Positions 7,703 through 17,096 are shown, numbered from the stretch's first letter. The stretch is DNA of 30,328 nt from an uncultured Eubacteriales bacterium (GCA_910586105.1 CAJUGU010000034.1:1-30328); one strand, 5' to 3'. Notes: generated by a model from the letters alone, not told the origin. Translations and numbers: made by a program.

Positions 7703-9787
7703 ATGGACAATAAAGCTAAGCTGCTGCACCGGCTGATCGCGATGGTCTGCATCCTTGCGGTCTTGGGCACGACCGCGTTCTTCGCGCTGTTCCGGATCCA
7801 GATCGTGGAGGGCGCGGCCTACCGGAGCGCTTCCGAGCGCCGGCTGACCAGCACGACGCCGGTATCGGCTTCCCGCGGCGAGATCTTCGACCGCTACGGC
7901 AGGCCGTTGACGACCAACCGTTCGGTGTTTTCGCTGTGGATCAATTATGTATATTGGGATCAGTCGGTCCAAAACGACACGATCCTGAAACTGGCCGAGC
8001 TGGTGCTGGGTTCGGGCGCGGAGCCTGTCGATACCCTCCCGGTCTCCGACCTGACGCCATTTGAATTCACCGCCGAGCCGGACACCCGCGCCCGCACCCG
8101 TCTTGCCGAACGTCTCAAAGAAGTACAGGAGGCGCTGGACGGCTCGGACACGCCGCTGCCCGCCAGCGCGGCGAAGGATCCCGCAGAGCTGACCGCCGAG
8201 GAGACGGTCGAGCTGCTGCGCCTGTATTTTAAGCTCGACCCGGGGCTGACCGACGAACAGGCGCGCATCGTCGCCGGGATCCGGTATGAAATGCAGTGGG
8301 AGACCCAGTTCTCCCGCAACAATCCGTTCACCTTTGCCAACGACGTCAGCCTTGACCTGATCGCACAGGTCAAGGAACGCCATTGGGAATTTGAAGGCGT
8401 CGACGTAGCCGTCGGCGGGATCCGGCAGTATAACACCACCAGCGCGGCGCACCTGCTGGGCTACGTCGGCCAGATCTTTCAGGAGGACTGGCCCGGATAC
8501 CGCGAAAAAGGCTATAAAATGAACGCGATCGTCGGCAAAGAAGGGCTGGAATATACGCTCGAGGAATATTTGCGCGGCATCGACGGCACGCGCACCGTGG
8601 AAACCGACCTGCACGGCAACGTGACCGCAGAGCTGAACAACGACCCGCCGAAGCCGGGCAACCACTGCATCACGACGATCGACCTGGGGCTCCAGCAGGC
8701 GGCGGAGGAATCGCTTGCCAAAACGCTGCAAGGCGTGGATGGCGCGCAGGGCGGCGCAGCCGTCGTTTTGGATGTCCATACGGCGGAGGTGCTTGCGATG
8801 GCGAGCTATCCGACCTATAATTTGGAGCGGTTCCATCAGGAATTTTCCCAATACAAGGACGATCCCATGAAACCGTATACCAACCGCGCGATCCAGGAGA
8901 CTTACGCCCCCGGCTCGACCTTCAAGCCGCTGATCGCGATCGCCGGGCTGGAGACCGGCACGATCTCATCCTCGTTCACCCAGGTCTGCACACGGGTGTA
9001 TGATTATTTCGACAGCATCACCTTTAACTGCCTTGGCTATCATGGCCGGGTCAATGTCGTGAAAGCGATCGAGTATTCCTGCAACTCCTTCTTCTATGAG
9101 GTAGGCCGCCTGCTGGGCGGCGCGCAGATCGAGGAATGGGCGGCGAAGTTCGGCCTTGGGCAGCGCACCGGGATCGAGCTGTTGAATGAAGCCGCCGGGA
9201 CGATCGCCGGGCCGACCGGGCGGAAGATCCTTCAGGAAAAAAATACGTGGCTGCACGACTGGCTTTCCGCAGACAGCGTACAGGCCGCGATCGGGCAGTC
9301 GGATAACGCCTATACGCCGCTTCAGCTCGCAAACTATATGGCGGCGGTCGTCAACGGCGGCACGGTGTACAAGCCGACGCTGTTAAAGAGCGTGAAGTCG
9401 TATGATTATACCGAAACCGTGTATGAACATGTGCCGGAAGCGCTCAGCCAGGTCGATATCTCGCCCGAGAACCTCGAACTTGTCCGCGAAGGCATGGAGC
9501 GCGTGATCAACGAAGGCACCGCCGCGCGGGCGTTCAATAGCTGCGTGGTGCCGGTGGGCGGCAAATCCGGTACGGCGCAGGTGGGCAAAAACGAACTGGC
9601 GAATGGTTTGTTTATCGCGTTCGCACCATTTGACGATCCCGAGATCGCGGTCTGCGTGGTCGGTGAAAAGATCGATTCCGGTACGAAAATGGCCCCCGTG
9701 GTCGTGGATATCATCAACGCCTATTTCGCCGGTAAGGGCGAGACCGAAACCGAATTGATCGCGATGGAAAATACCATGCTCCATTAA
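7703..9787 (+). CDS. mrdA: Penicillin-binding protein 2 (class B transpeptidase)
   Basis: A 694-residue membrane-anchored class B PBP that cross-links peptidoglycan during elongation. One membrane segment lies at about 11-31. Then comes the pedestal/dimerisation domain with SRGEIFDRYGRPL, an insert rich in Asp, Ala and Glu, and the transpeptidase domain. The catalytic motifs are visible: S405-T-F-K408, S459-C-N461 and K621-S-G-T. The start at 7703 fits a GAGG site and the signal anchor; the much longer open frame to the left runs through mreD in another frame. The context after mreCD identifies it as the PBP2/MrdA elongasome enzyme, not the sporulation SpoVD type. A terminator follows. Confidence 0.93.
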   Translation: MDNKAKLLHRLIAMVCILAVLGTTAFFALFRIQIVEGAAYRSASERRLTSTTPVSASRGEIFDRYGRPLTTNRSVFSLWINYVYWDQSVQNDTILKLAELVLGSGAEPVDTLPVSDLTPFEFTAEPDTRARTRLAERLKEVQEALDGSDTPLPASAAKDPAELTAEETVELLRLYFKLDPGLTDEQARIVAGIRYEMQWETQFSRNNPFTFANDVSLDLIAQVKERHWEFEGVDVAVGGIRQYNTTSAAHLLGYVGQIFQEDWPGYREKGYKMNAIVGKEGLEYTLEEYLRGIDGTRTVETDLHGNVTAELNNDPPKPGNHCITTIDLGLQQAAEESLAKTLQGVDGAQGGAAVVLDVHTAEVLAMASYPTYNLERFHQEFSQYKDDPMKPYTNRAIQETYAPGSTFKPLIAIAGLETGTISSSFTQVCTRVYDYFDSITFNCLGYHGRVNVVKAIEYSCNSFFYEVGRLLGGAQIEEWAAKFGLGQRTGIELLNEAAGTIAGPTGRKILQEKNTWLHDWLSADSVQAAIGQSDNAYTPLQLANYMAAVVNGGTVYKPTLLKSVKSYDYTETVYEHVPEALSQVDISPENLELVREGMERVINEGTAARAFNSCVVPVGGKSGTAQVGKNELANGLFIAFAPFDDPEIAVCVVGEKIDSGTKMAPVVVDIINAYFAGKGETETELIAMENTMLH

Positions 9788-9858
9788 ACGCGCCGCCGGC
9801 GTCCCCGGATCCTGGGGAGGCGGGGAACGGAAAGGGCGCATTCCATAAGATACGGCGA

Positions 9859-9905
9859 AACCGCCTTCGGCGTCTGTTTGTTGCAGACGCGAAGGCGGTT
9901 TTTTG
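9859..9905 (+). terminator. Terminator of the cell-wall cluster
   Basis: AACCGCCTTC, a bulged G, GCGTCTG pair with CAGACGC and GAAGGCGGTT around a short loop, followed by TTTTTT. It lies 71 bases after the PBP2 stop and closes the zapA-to-PBP2 run. Confidence 0.85.
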
Positions 9906-9990
9906 CTGCGCGGATTGATCCGGAAGCACGACGCCCGGAAGGGTGACCGCTGCTTAGCAAATGCCGGAAGGGGAAAATAGACGGAAAATC

Positions 9991-10019
9991 TTGAAATTTC
10001 TCCCTTTCGGCAGTATAAT
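9991..10019 (+). promoter_or_regulatory. Strong sigma-A type promoter before the MORN gene
   Basis: TTGAAA (9991-9996), a 17-base spacer and a perfect TATAAT (10014-10019). It leaves a leader of about 145 bases before the start at 10169. Confidence 0.8.
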
Positions 10020-10037
10020 AAAAAAAGCCACAAAGGG

Positions 10038-10101
10038 CAACCGGGGGTTGGGCTTACAACCGGGCAGCACGCCGTTTGCGGGGGCGGCCCCCCGCGCAAA
10101 C
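10038..10101 (+). promoter_or_regulatory. Structured leader of the MORN gene
   Basis: GGTTG (10046-10050) can pair either with CAACC at 10038-10042 or with CAACC at 10058-10062, two mutually exclusive small hairpins. A stronger hairpin follows: GTTTGCG (10074-10080) pairs with CGCAAAC (10095-10101), extended by a G4/C4 inner stem. No T run follows, so it is not a plain terminator. A regulatory role is inferred. Confidence 0.4.
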
Positions 10102-10168
10102 CATGTTGAGGGATACTAAAAAAACGCGATGCAATAGTGATATACGATATAAGGAGGCGACTGCCTTT

Positions 10169-11983
10169 ATGCGCAGCATCAATCAAGAAAACCGCTATCC
10201 GGGATTGGAAAGGCAGAGGCCTTTGCAGCGGCAGGGGGCCCCGAGCGGGTGGGCGGCATCGGGCGGCGGGAGCATCCCGGAGACAGAAGCGCTGGCAAAG
10301 TACAGGAAAATAATCGCATTGGCCGCGGGAACGCAGCAGGCTCCGTCCGGGAAACCGGCCCCGGACGGACAGCAGCCCGCCCGGGCGCGGCTGTTTTGGC
10401 TGGCCGCGTGCCTGATGGCTGCTTGCATCGCGGCGGCGATCTTCCTGTTATCCTTCCCGCCGCTGCTCCGGGCTTTCCGGTGGAACCGCTTTATCACCCG
10501 GTTCGACCCTTTATTCACCTCGATTCTTGTCACGGCCTTTGGCTCGGCCCTTTCGTTGCTGCCGACTTTTTTCGCCGGACAAAAGTCCAAAAAACAAACC
10601 ATTTTCACGCTTGCGACCGTGTTGGCGGGAGCCGTGATCCTGTTGATCGTGGTCAATCATATCATTGGGACGCATTTTGAAACTTTGACGCTCACCGACG
10701 CGGATACCGGCGAACGGCAGCAATATTTTGGCGAAATCGTCGGCGAAGTACCTTCCGGGGAAGGCAGGCTGTTTGCCGTGACCGGGGACCTGGTCTACTT
10801 TGGCGGCTTCCAAAACGGCAAATATGATGGTTACGGCGAAAAATATCAACCGGTCCATGCCGTTGGGAGCGCCGCCGAAACCGGATATGTCTGCGTATAT
10901 GAAGGCGGTTTCCAAGCCGGGGAATACAACGGCACAGGCCGGGAATACCGTTATGACGCCGAATATACCTTTGAAAAACCCGACGGGATCTCGCCCGCGC
11001 TTTACTATGAAGGCGGGTTCCGAAACGGCGAATACTGCGGCGTCGGGACGCTGTACAACACCCACCGCAAATATCAGGGCGGCTTTTTTGCGAACGCTTA
11101 TAGCGGTTATGGGGAGCTTTGGACCGAATACACCGATGGGGTATTTCGGTTCGAGGGCTGTTTTGTGGATGGGATATTGCAGGGCGATTGCACGAAATAT
11201 TATCCCAACGGCCAACCCCATTTTGCAGGGGAATATCAGGACGGCTACGGGGTATTGGGGACGTTATACCTTGAAGACGGGACGCCCAAATACACAGGCA
11301 GCTTGAAAAACGACAAGTACCATGGTACGGGCACGTTATATTGGGAAAATGGACTGCCCCGATATGAGGGGGACTGGTACGAAGGCCAGCGTTCGGGGAA
11401 TGGCGTCAGCTACTACGAAAGCGGCCAGATGGCCTACGCCGGCGGCTGGGCAGATGACGAACGCAGCGGCTATGGTACCGCTTATTATGGGACTGGACAG
11501 CCATATTATGTCGGTTATTGGCAAGGCGGGCAAATGAATGGCGCTGGGATACTCTATCATATGACTGGCGAAAAAGATTATGAAGGCGATTTTCTTACCG
11601 ATCGGCGGTCGGGCTTTGGGACTGCATATTATCAAAACGAAAAACCTAAATATATCGGGCATTGGGAAAACGACCTGTATTCCGGGGAAGGAGAAGAATT
11701 TTGGGAAAACGGCGTTTCGAATTATAAAGGCAGCTTCGTGAACGGCCTGGAGGAAGGCTACGGGATCGTATACACCCGGGACGGCGAGAAGGCATATGAA
11801 GGCTGGCTCGCCGGTGGGCAGTATCAGGGACTTGGCACGCGCTACTGGCCGAATGGGCAGGTCAACTACAGCGGCGAATGGAAGGACGGCGAAGCCCTCG
11901 ACGGGCCGGTCTTCGGCGACGACGGCCGGAAGCTGGGGAACGTTGTAAACGGCGAGTTCGTCAGCGTGGACGACGCGCCGTGA
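10169..11983 (+). CDS. Membrane protein with about 15 MORN repeats
   Basis: A 604-residue protein. Residues 1-74 are polar and Gln/Pro/Gly-rich (cytoplasmic or linker). Three hydrophobic segments follow at about 75-97, 114-136 and 144-164. From about 205 to the end run roughly 15 MORN-like repeats of about 20-24 residues, of the type Y-x-G-x-W/F ... G-x-G-x-x-Y. MORN repeats form extended beta-hairpin sheets that bind proteins or lipids. There is no catalytic domain and no LPXTG or SLH anchor, so it looks like a membrane-tethered scaffold; which side the repeats face is unclear. AAGGAGGCG lies 9-10 bases before the ATG at 10169; the frame is open further left without a good site. It is monocistronic, with its own promoter and terminator. 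Confidence 0.85.
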   Translation: MRSINQENRYPGLERQRPLQRQGAPSGWAASGGGSIPETEALAKYRKIIALAAGTQQAPSGKPAPDGQQPARARLFWLAACLMAACIAAAIFLLSFPPLLRAFRWNRFITRFDPLFTSILVTAFGSALSLLPTFFAGQKSKKQTIFTLATVLAGAVILLIVVNHIIGTHFETLTLTDADTGERQQYFGEIVGEVPSGEGRLFAVTGDLVYFGGFQNGKYDGYGEKYQPVHAVGSAAETGYVCVYEGGFQAGEYNGTGREYRYDAEYTFEKPDGISPALYYEGGFRNGEYCGVGTLYNTHRKYQGGFFANAYSGYGELWTEYTDGVFRFEGCFVDGILQGDCTKYYPNGQPHFAGEYQDGYGVLGTLYLEDGTPKYTGSLKNDKYHGTGTLYWENGLPRYEGDWYEGQRSGNGVSYYESGQMAYAGGWADDERSGYGTAYYGTGQPYYVGYWQGGQMNGAGILYHMTGEKDYEGDFLTDRRSGFGTAYYQNEKPKYIGHWENDLYSGEGEEFWENGVSNYKGSFVNGLEEGYGIVYTRDGEKAYEGWLAGGQYQGLGTRYWPNGQVNYSGEWKDGEALDGPVFGDDGRKLGNVVNGEFVSVDDAP

Positions 11984-12111
11984 ACGGCAGGGCGGTCGAT
12001 TTCCAAAGTATGCCAAAAGCGGAAAAATAGCAGGTGCCTGCGGCAAGGCTGCGTTCGGGACGGGCCCGGTACAGAGTCCTTTAAAAATTGCAAAAATGTG
12101 CAAAAATCGCC

Positions 12112-12152
12112 AAAAACACCGTTCGGAGACCGTGCCGGCCGGTGTTTTTTTC
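12112..12152 (+). terminator. Terminator after the MORN gene
   Basis: AAAAACACCG (12112-12121) pairs with CGGTGTTTTT (12140-12149) around an inner loop that can pair further, followed by more T. It lies about 130 bases after the stop at 11983. Confidence 0.7.
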
Positions 12153-12310
12153 GCGCGCCATACCCCCGTACAGCCCAGGAAAACCGGCGAAAATACCGCA
12201 GTTTTTCCGCCGTCCTTTACCTTATATAAGAATGAAAAAAACGGGCGCCGGCGGCGTGTCACGTAAAGTCTCTGCAATATTACACGTTCGTTACACCTCG
12301 TCCGGTCACC

Positions 12311-12339
12311 TTGACTTTGTCTTTCGTGACTGTTATCAT
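12311..12339 (+). promoter_or_regulatory. Promoter of the S-layer gene
   Basis: TTGACT (12311-12316), a 17-base spacer and TATCAT (12334-12339) with an extended TG (12331-12332). The leader of about 60 bases contains a CCCC/GGGG hairpin (about 12359-12373) and ends in a strong AAAGGAGGAAG site, as expected for a very highly expressed gene. Confidence 0.8.
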
Positions 12340-12407
12340 AGGGAACATAAAGGACGCCCCCCTGAAAAGGGGAGCGGGCCTAAAAATCAAAAGGAGGAAG
12401 AATTCCA

Positions 12408-15400
12408 ATGAAGAATCTTAAAAAGGTTCTTGCACTGGCAGTAGCATTCGTGATGTGCTTCACGATGTTCGCTGGTGCGGCGGTATATTCCGATGTACCG
12501 GCCGGTTCGGATTACAGCGAAGCTGTGACCCTGCTGTCCGACCTCGGGGTTATCGCGGGCATGCCGGACGGTTCGTTTGGCGTCGATAAGACGATCACTC
12601 GTGCCGATGCGGCTTGCTTGATCGCTCGTATGATGACGGGCGAGACCATGCCCAGCAAATACGCTGGCGCATCCAACTTTACAGACGTCCCGAAGGACGC
12701 CTACTATGAGAGTGCGGTTGCTTACTGCGCGATCGAAGGCATCACTTCTGGTACGAGCACGACCCTCGGCACTTACAGCCCGAGCCGTGAGATCACCGAC
12801 GGTGAGTTCATCGCGATGATCACCCGCGCTCTCGGCTACGACAGCGCTGAGAACCCGCTTTCCTTCCCGATGGGCAACATTGCTCGTGCGCAGCAGGAAG
12901 GCATCCTGGACAACGTGAACGTAGTTGCTGATTCGCCGGCACTCCGCGGCGAGGACGCGATGATGATCTACAACGCGCTGTTCGCGGATTGGGATAAGTA
13001 CGCAAAGCAGAAGAACATCTACCAGGCGGCTGACGAGCATACGAGCTACACGATCGCGCACGAAGTATTCGGGCTGGATCGCCTGGCTCGTCTGAAGGAC
13101 GGCGACGAGGAGTATAAGGAAGACATCAAGGGCAACCAGCAGTGCCTGTCCCATACTTGGGTTGTTGCAGGCGTTGATCCCCGCAATGGCGTCAACACTT
13201 ATACTGCGTTCCCGATCAACGACAAGACCAACAAGATTGCTGATATCGAAGATATCGAAGCTCTTGATGAGGAGACCAAGCCGATCACCTTCATCTACGA
13301 AGGCGACCCGTCCTCTATCCTTGGCTATCAGGTCGAGCTGTGGGGCGAAAAGGCTCACAACGGCGTTGACGAGATCATTAAGGCTGTTAAGACCGTTAAG
13401 GGCCAGACCGGTTACGACTGGAAACTGGGCGACGGCGAAGACGGCTCTGACAAGCTGACCGTTTCCGGCGGCACGGTTGATGCTGAGGAAGCTCCGGTTG
13501 CAGTTGCGAACCTCATGACTGAGGACGCGGCGAAGGGCGACGAGAAGGAAGGCATCCACACCGAAATCGATGAGGATGAAGCTGCTTTCCGTCTGTACCA
13601 GTTCGACCGTGACATCAAGGACAGCATTGACGATTGGGATTTCAAGGACGGCGATTCCTATCGCATGGTTGACTGGGATTCCGACGGCAAGATCGATTTC
13701 GCGATCAAGACCACCCGCAAGTATGCGGAAATCACCAACATTGACAAGGACGATATTACCTTCACGGGTATCGTTGACAACAAGGAACAGGAACTCACCT
13801 ATGAGATTAGCGACGACCAGCTGAAGTTCGCTTGCGAAGGCATCGAAGAAGGCGACGTTGTTGAAATGACCGTTAGCCGTGCATACGACAAGGGTCAGGA
13901 TGGCGAGATTGTTACCATCAATGTTGAGAAGGTTAGCTCGCAGATCGCGGAACTGACCAAGGTTTCCACCAAGGGCGAACTCGAAATGACCTTCGACGGC
14001 GTAGTCCGTAAGATGGCTCAGGGTGACGACGCTTGGGATCTGGTTGAAGACGAGAACAACAACCTTGACGAGAGCGATCTCGAAGGCACCTATGAGATCT
14101 GGCTGGATGAAAACGGCTTCATCGTGAAGCTCGAAGAATCCGACACCAACTCTGGCTATCTGGTAGCTCTTGAGCTCGAAGACGGCGAGAAGAAGACCAC
14201 CAAGGCGCGCAGCGAGCGTGCAGTCATGAAGGCTATTCTGGATGACAACACGGTTGACGCGTTCGAGGTAGCATTTGATCTCGACATCGTTGGTACTGTT
14301 TATGACTCGAACAATAAGATGCTCGAGAAGCGCAATATCAACACTACTGGCTATTATAATCTGCCCGATTCCACAGATCCCACTAAGGTACTTTACAACA
14401 AGGATTATGAATGGGTAGCTGAGGAACTGGTCGTAGGTCAGGTCTACAAGTATTGGATGGATTCTGACAAGGTTATCACTAAGCTGCAGCGCGTTGCAGA
14501 GAATGCGACACGTCAGGAGTCTTACTGGGGCAATACTGGCGTAGTTAAGGTCGTTGGCTCGAAGGTTACTGATAACAAGGGCTACGAGTTTAATGGCAAC
14601 GTTTATCTGAAGCGTGCGGATGTCCTGTTCATTACGGACAACGACTTCGTAACATACACTACGAAGAAGGATGGCTCCTTCAAGGCAGTAGCTGATGAAG
14701 ATCTGGTTCTGTCGATTGAGCCGACCACAGCAAATCTGAAGGCGATTGCTAACGACGACGTCGGTAAGAATATTCTGAGACTTGCTGAGGATGGCGCAAT
14801 TTCGCCGGCACCCGCGAATATTCCGCTTTACAGAACTAGCACAGGCGCTGATACTACGGCCCAGATTGCTGATATTGCGTATGACCTTGATAAGGATAGC
14901 TATGCAACATCTGCGATCATGACGATCAGCAACTTCCCCGAGTTCGACAAGAGGACTACAGTTGCGTTGATTACTGATGCTTCTGCACAGAACCGCAAGA
15001 ACACCGTCTTTGAAATTGATGGTGCGGTTGCTGGTAAGGTTGGCACATTCACCTCTGTTGAAGAGGATGACGGTGCATCCGCTCTGTTCTACAAGTATGA
15101 GCCGAACTACGCTAGCAGCAATACCGACTGGAATAAGGATTGGACAAGACCGTATAGCAACCTGACTGCAGTTCGCGACGACATTGATGACAATGGCGTA
15201 TACGCGGAAGTCAGCATGAATGCCGACGGCAAGATCACTAAGGTTGTCATTATGACAGAAGATAACCTTGGCAACGTTGTTGGCCCGAACTATGCAGTTG
15301 TCCGTCTTGGCGCTGGCATCAACATGGAAGTTGCGAAGGAAGGCACTGCGGCGTTCATCGCTGATAACGCTGGTAACAATATCCTCCGCTTTGCAAACAG

Positions 15401-16751
15401 CGACAACCTCTACTCGAGAGAGAGTGTTGAATGGCGTTGGAGCTATGGTGTAACTGGCAATACCAACATCTACACCATCAGCAATAAGCTGAAGGATATT
15501 ATCAGCGACGACCAGTACAGCCTGCTGAAGGCTGGTAAGAACGGCCTGACCAACATGAACGACGAGCCGAAGATCAAGGAAGCAACTGCTGCTGACATTA
15601 CATCTTCGACGAATCGCAACAGCACCAGCAAGGATGTTGACAAGTATGCGGTTATGGACGTTGCGTTCGATGTTGACGATATTCTGGTTAAGACGACTGG
15701 TAACAACGCTGATGCTACTGGTTACTACACCAATGAAACCACGTTTGCTTGGAACCATAACGCTGGTACGATGGGCTATGCGATTGACAATGATGATGCA
15801 GTTGCAGTCTTCTCTTACACCAAGCGCTTTGGTGAGACCGATGCTACTGAGGCAATCGCACTGTCGCTCAATAGTGCTAACCGCACGTTGACTTTGGATG
15901 TCAATGGTGTGGCAGACGTAACTACTAATGTTGTGGTTGATTACGATCTGATTAATGGCGCTAGCATTGCAAAGGCAGAGCTTATTGATCCTGACGAGAA
16001 TAGCACTCCTATTACAAGCTATGTAGGCTCGGCTACAAACGGCAAGGGCAGCATCAGCATTCCGAAGGCCACGATCGATGATGATGGCGAATGGATTATC
16101 AAGGTTACGGATACCAACGGTAACACCTATTCCTTCAAGTTTACGGTTAAGCCGTATGCGGTTGCTGCTGGCGAAGTCGTAGATGTGGATCGCGATAATA
16201 TCGTTTGGTCTAATACTACAATCGTTGCTGCCAATGGCACAGATGTTACGATTGATGTTCCGGTAACCGATAAGAATGGCACTGACATCTCTGGTAGTGT
16301 TACTCTCGTTAATCCGCCTGCTGGCATCTCTGGTGCGCAGAACGGCTCGAAGTATCAGATTACTGTAGACTGCTCTACCACACCTGCAAAGGCTGGCACG
16401 TACAACCTTGTGCTGCGTGACCCGGCTACTGGTGCCCAGGCTACGATTAACGTAGTGGTCGAAGCACGTGACTTTGATACTGCAAATACAATCTCTTCTG
16501 CTAAGTTTGATGGCAATAAGGTTGAAATTGCTGGTCTGGTGAGCGGTGAATATAAGGCTGCGAACATTGACTATGTCAAGGTCAACGGTGAAGTCGTTAA
16601 GGTTGTTGGCTTTAGCGAATCTGCTGGCACAGTGACACTGACACTCGCTGGCGATCCGCTTAGCATCACTGACACTGTCGTTGTCAAGTTCAAGGCAACA
16701 GACACCATTGCTGCAAGCAGTGACATCACTTGTGAAGCAGATACCATTTAA
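12408..16751 (+). CDS. SLH-domain S-layer protein
   Basis: A 1447-residue secreted protein. A signal peptide (MKNLKKVLALAVAF..., likely cut after AGA near residue 24) is followed by SLH repeats at about 26-76 and 90-142 and a weaker third at about 151-191. SLH repeats bind pyruvylated secondary wall polymers. The remaining 1250 residues are acidic, Asp/Gly/Thr/Asn-rich and beta-like, with Ig-like stretches near the C-terminus (about 1250-1447). There is no enzymatic motif. Size, strong promoter, ribosome binding site and extreme codon bias fit the major S-layer subunit. The gene avoids TTA, CTA and TCA so completely that the codon-aligned opposite strand has no stop. Codon use is GC-rich early and AT-richer late. 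An SLH surface protein other than the main S-layer subunit is the alternative. Confidence 0.9.
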   Translation: MKNLKKVLALAVAFVMCFTMFAGAAVYSDVPAGSDYSEAVTLLSDLGVIAGMPDGSFGVDKTITRADAACLIARMMTGETMPSKYAGASNFTDVPKDAYYESAVAYCAIEGITSGTSTTLGTYSPSREITDGEFIAMITRALGYDSAENPLSFPMGNIARAQQEGILDNVNVVADSPALRGEDAMMIYNALFADWDKYAKQKNIYQAADEHTSYTIAHEVFGLDRLARLKDGDEEYKEDIKGNQQCLSHTWVVAGVDPRNGVNTYTAFPINDKTNKIADIEDIEALDEETKPITFIYEGDPSSILGYQVELWGEKAHNGVDEIIKAVKTVKGQTGYDWKLGDGEDGSDKLTVSGGTVDAEEAPVAVANLMTEDAAKGDEKEGIHTEIDEDEAAFRLYQFDRDIKDSIDDWDFKDGDSYRMVDWDSDGKIDFAIKTTRKYAEITNIDKDDITFTGIVDNKEQELTYEISDDQLKFACEGIEEGDVVEMTVSRAYDKGQDGEIVTINVEKVSSQIAELTKVSTKGELEMTFDGVVRKMAQGDDAWDLVEDENNNLDESDLEGTYEIWLDENGFIVKLEESDTNSGYLVALELEDGEKKTTKARSERAVMKAILDDNTVDAFEVAFDLDIVGTVYDSNNKMLEKRNINTTGYYNLPDSTDPTKVLYNKDYEWVAEELVVGQVYKYWMDSDKVITKLQRVAENATRQESYWGNTGVVKVVGSKVTDNKGYEFNGNVYLKRADVLFITDNDFVTYTTKKDGSFKAVADEDLVLSIEPTTANLKAIANDDVGKNILRLAEDGAISPAPANIPLYRTSTGADTTAQIADIAYDLDKDSYATSAIMTISNFPEFDKRTTVALITDASAQNRKNTVFEIDGAVAGKVGTFTSVEEDDGASALFYKYEPNYASSNTDWNKDWTRPYSNLTAVRDDIDDNGVYAEVSMNADGKITKVVIMTEDNLGNVVGPNYAVVRLGAGINMEVAKEGTAAFIADNAGNNILRFANSDNLYSRESVEWRWSYGVTGNTNIYTISNKLKDIISDDQYSLLKAGKNGLTNMNDEPKIKEATAADITSSTNRNSTSKDVDKYAVMDVAFDVDDILVKTTGNNADATGYYTNETTFAWNHNAGTMGYAIDNDDAVAVFSYTKRFGETDATEAIALSLNSANRTLTLDVNGVADVTTNVVVDYDLINGASIAKAELIDPDENSTPITSYVGSATNGKGSISIPKATIDDDGEWIIKVTDTNGNTYSFKFTVKPYAVAAGEVVDVDRDNIVWSNTTIVAANGTDVTIDVPVTDKNGTDISGSVTLVNPPAGISGAQNGSKYQITVDCSTTPAKAGTYNLVLRDPATGAQATINVVVEARDFDTANTISSAKFDGNKVEIAGLVSGEYKAANIDYVKVNGEVVKVVGFSESAGTVTLTLAGDPLSITDTVVVKFKATDTIAASSDITCEADTI

Positions 16752-17034
16752 AAGTGGTCTGTAATTCAAGTGTACAGCAAAACCCCGGCACCCTCCCATA
16801 GCGGAGGGTGCCACCCCTAAAATTGCTATTTCGCTATCTTGGAGCTTACCTGCCAAGGACGCAAGAAGACCCAATCATATTATCTCCCCTCACCCAGAAG
16901 TCGGTTCCCAGCTGACAGGGATCAGTGATTTCCCAAGCTGATGATACGAGGCTCTGATAATTAGGAAGCCGTTCAATAGAAGTTCGGTTCCTGCACTCCA
17001 ATAAGGCAAGCCGTTAAGATTGCGCGGGCAAACA
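16752..17034 (+). other. Long 3' untranslated stretch of the S-layer transcript
   Basis: No gene is visible here. A perfect 10-bp hairpin (16787-16796 with 16803-16812) follows the stop by 36 bases but has no T run. The first hairpin with a proper T run is at 17035, so the mRNA may carry a tail of about 300 bases. A minus-strand frame at 16890-17156 has no ribosome binding site or known domain. Confidence 0.45.
16787..16812 (+). terminator. Hairpin after the S-layer gene, without T run
   Basis: GGCACCCTCC / GGAGGGTGCC is a perfect 10-bp stem with a 6-nt loop, followed by ACCCCTAAAATTG. It may protect the 3' end or act as a weak terminator. Confidence 0.5.
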
Positions 17035-17078
17035 GCCGGCCCCCAATGATCTCTGATCGTTGGGGGCCGGCCTTTTTT
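17035..17078 (+). terminator. Strong terminator downstream of the S-layer gene
   Basis: GCCGGCCCCCAA, one T-G pair and GATC pair with GATC, G and TTGGGGGCCGGC around a TCT loop, followed by CTTTTTTG. It faces plus, the orientation of the S-layer gene. Confidence 0.85.
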
Positions 17079-17096
17079 GCGCCTGCGCAGAAAGCC

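Noticed and set aside
7616..8851. 411-residue minus-strand frame opposite PBP2
   Set aside because: The sense strand carries a complete PBP2 with all catalytic motifs; the antisense product looks random.
12387..16874. 1495-residue minus-strand open frame
   Set aside because: It is codon-aligned to the S-layer gene and explained by absence of TTA, CTA and TCA; it has no domain, and its start lacks a good ribosome binding site.
16930..17034. tRNA-like 3' piece (GTTC and CCA-like bases)
   Set aside because: The flanking bases do not form a T stem or acceptor stem.
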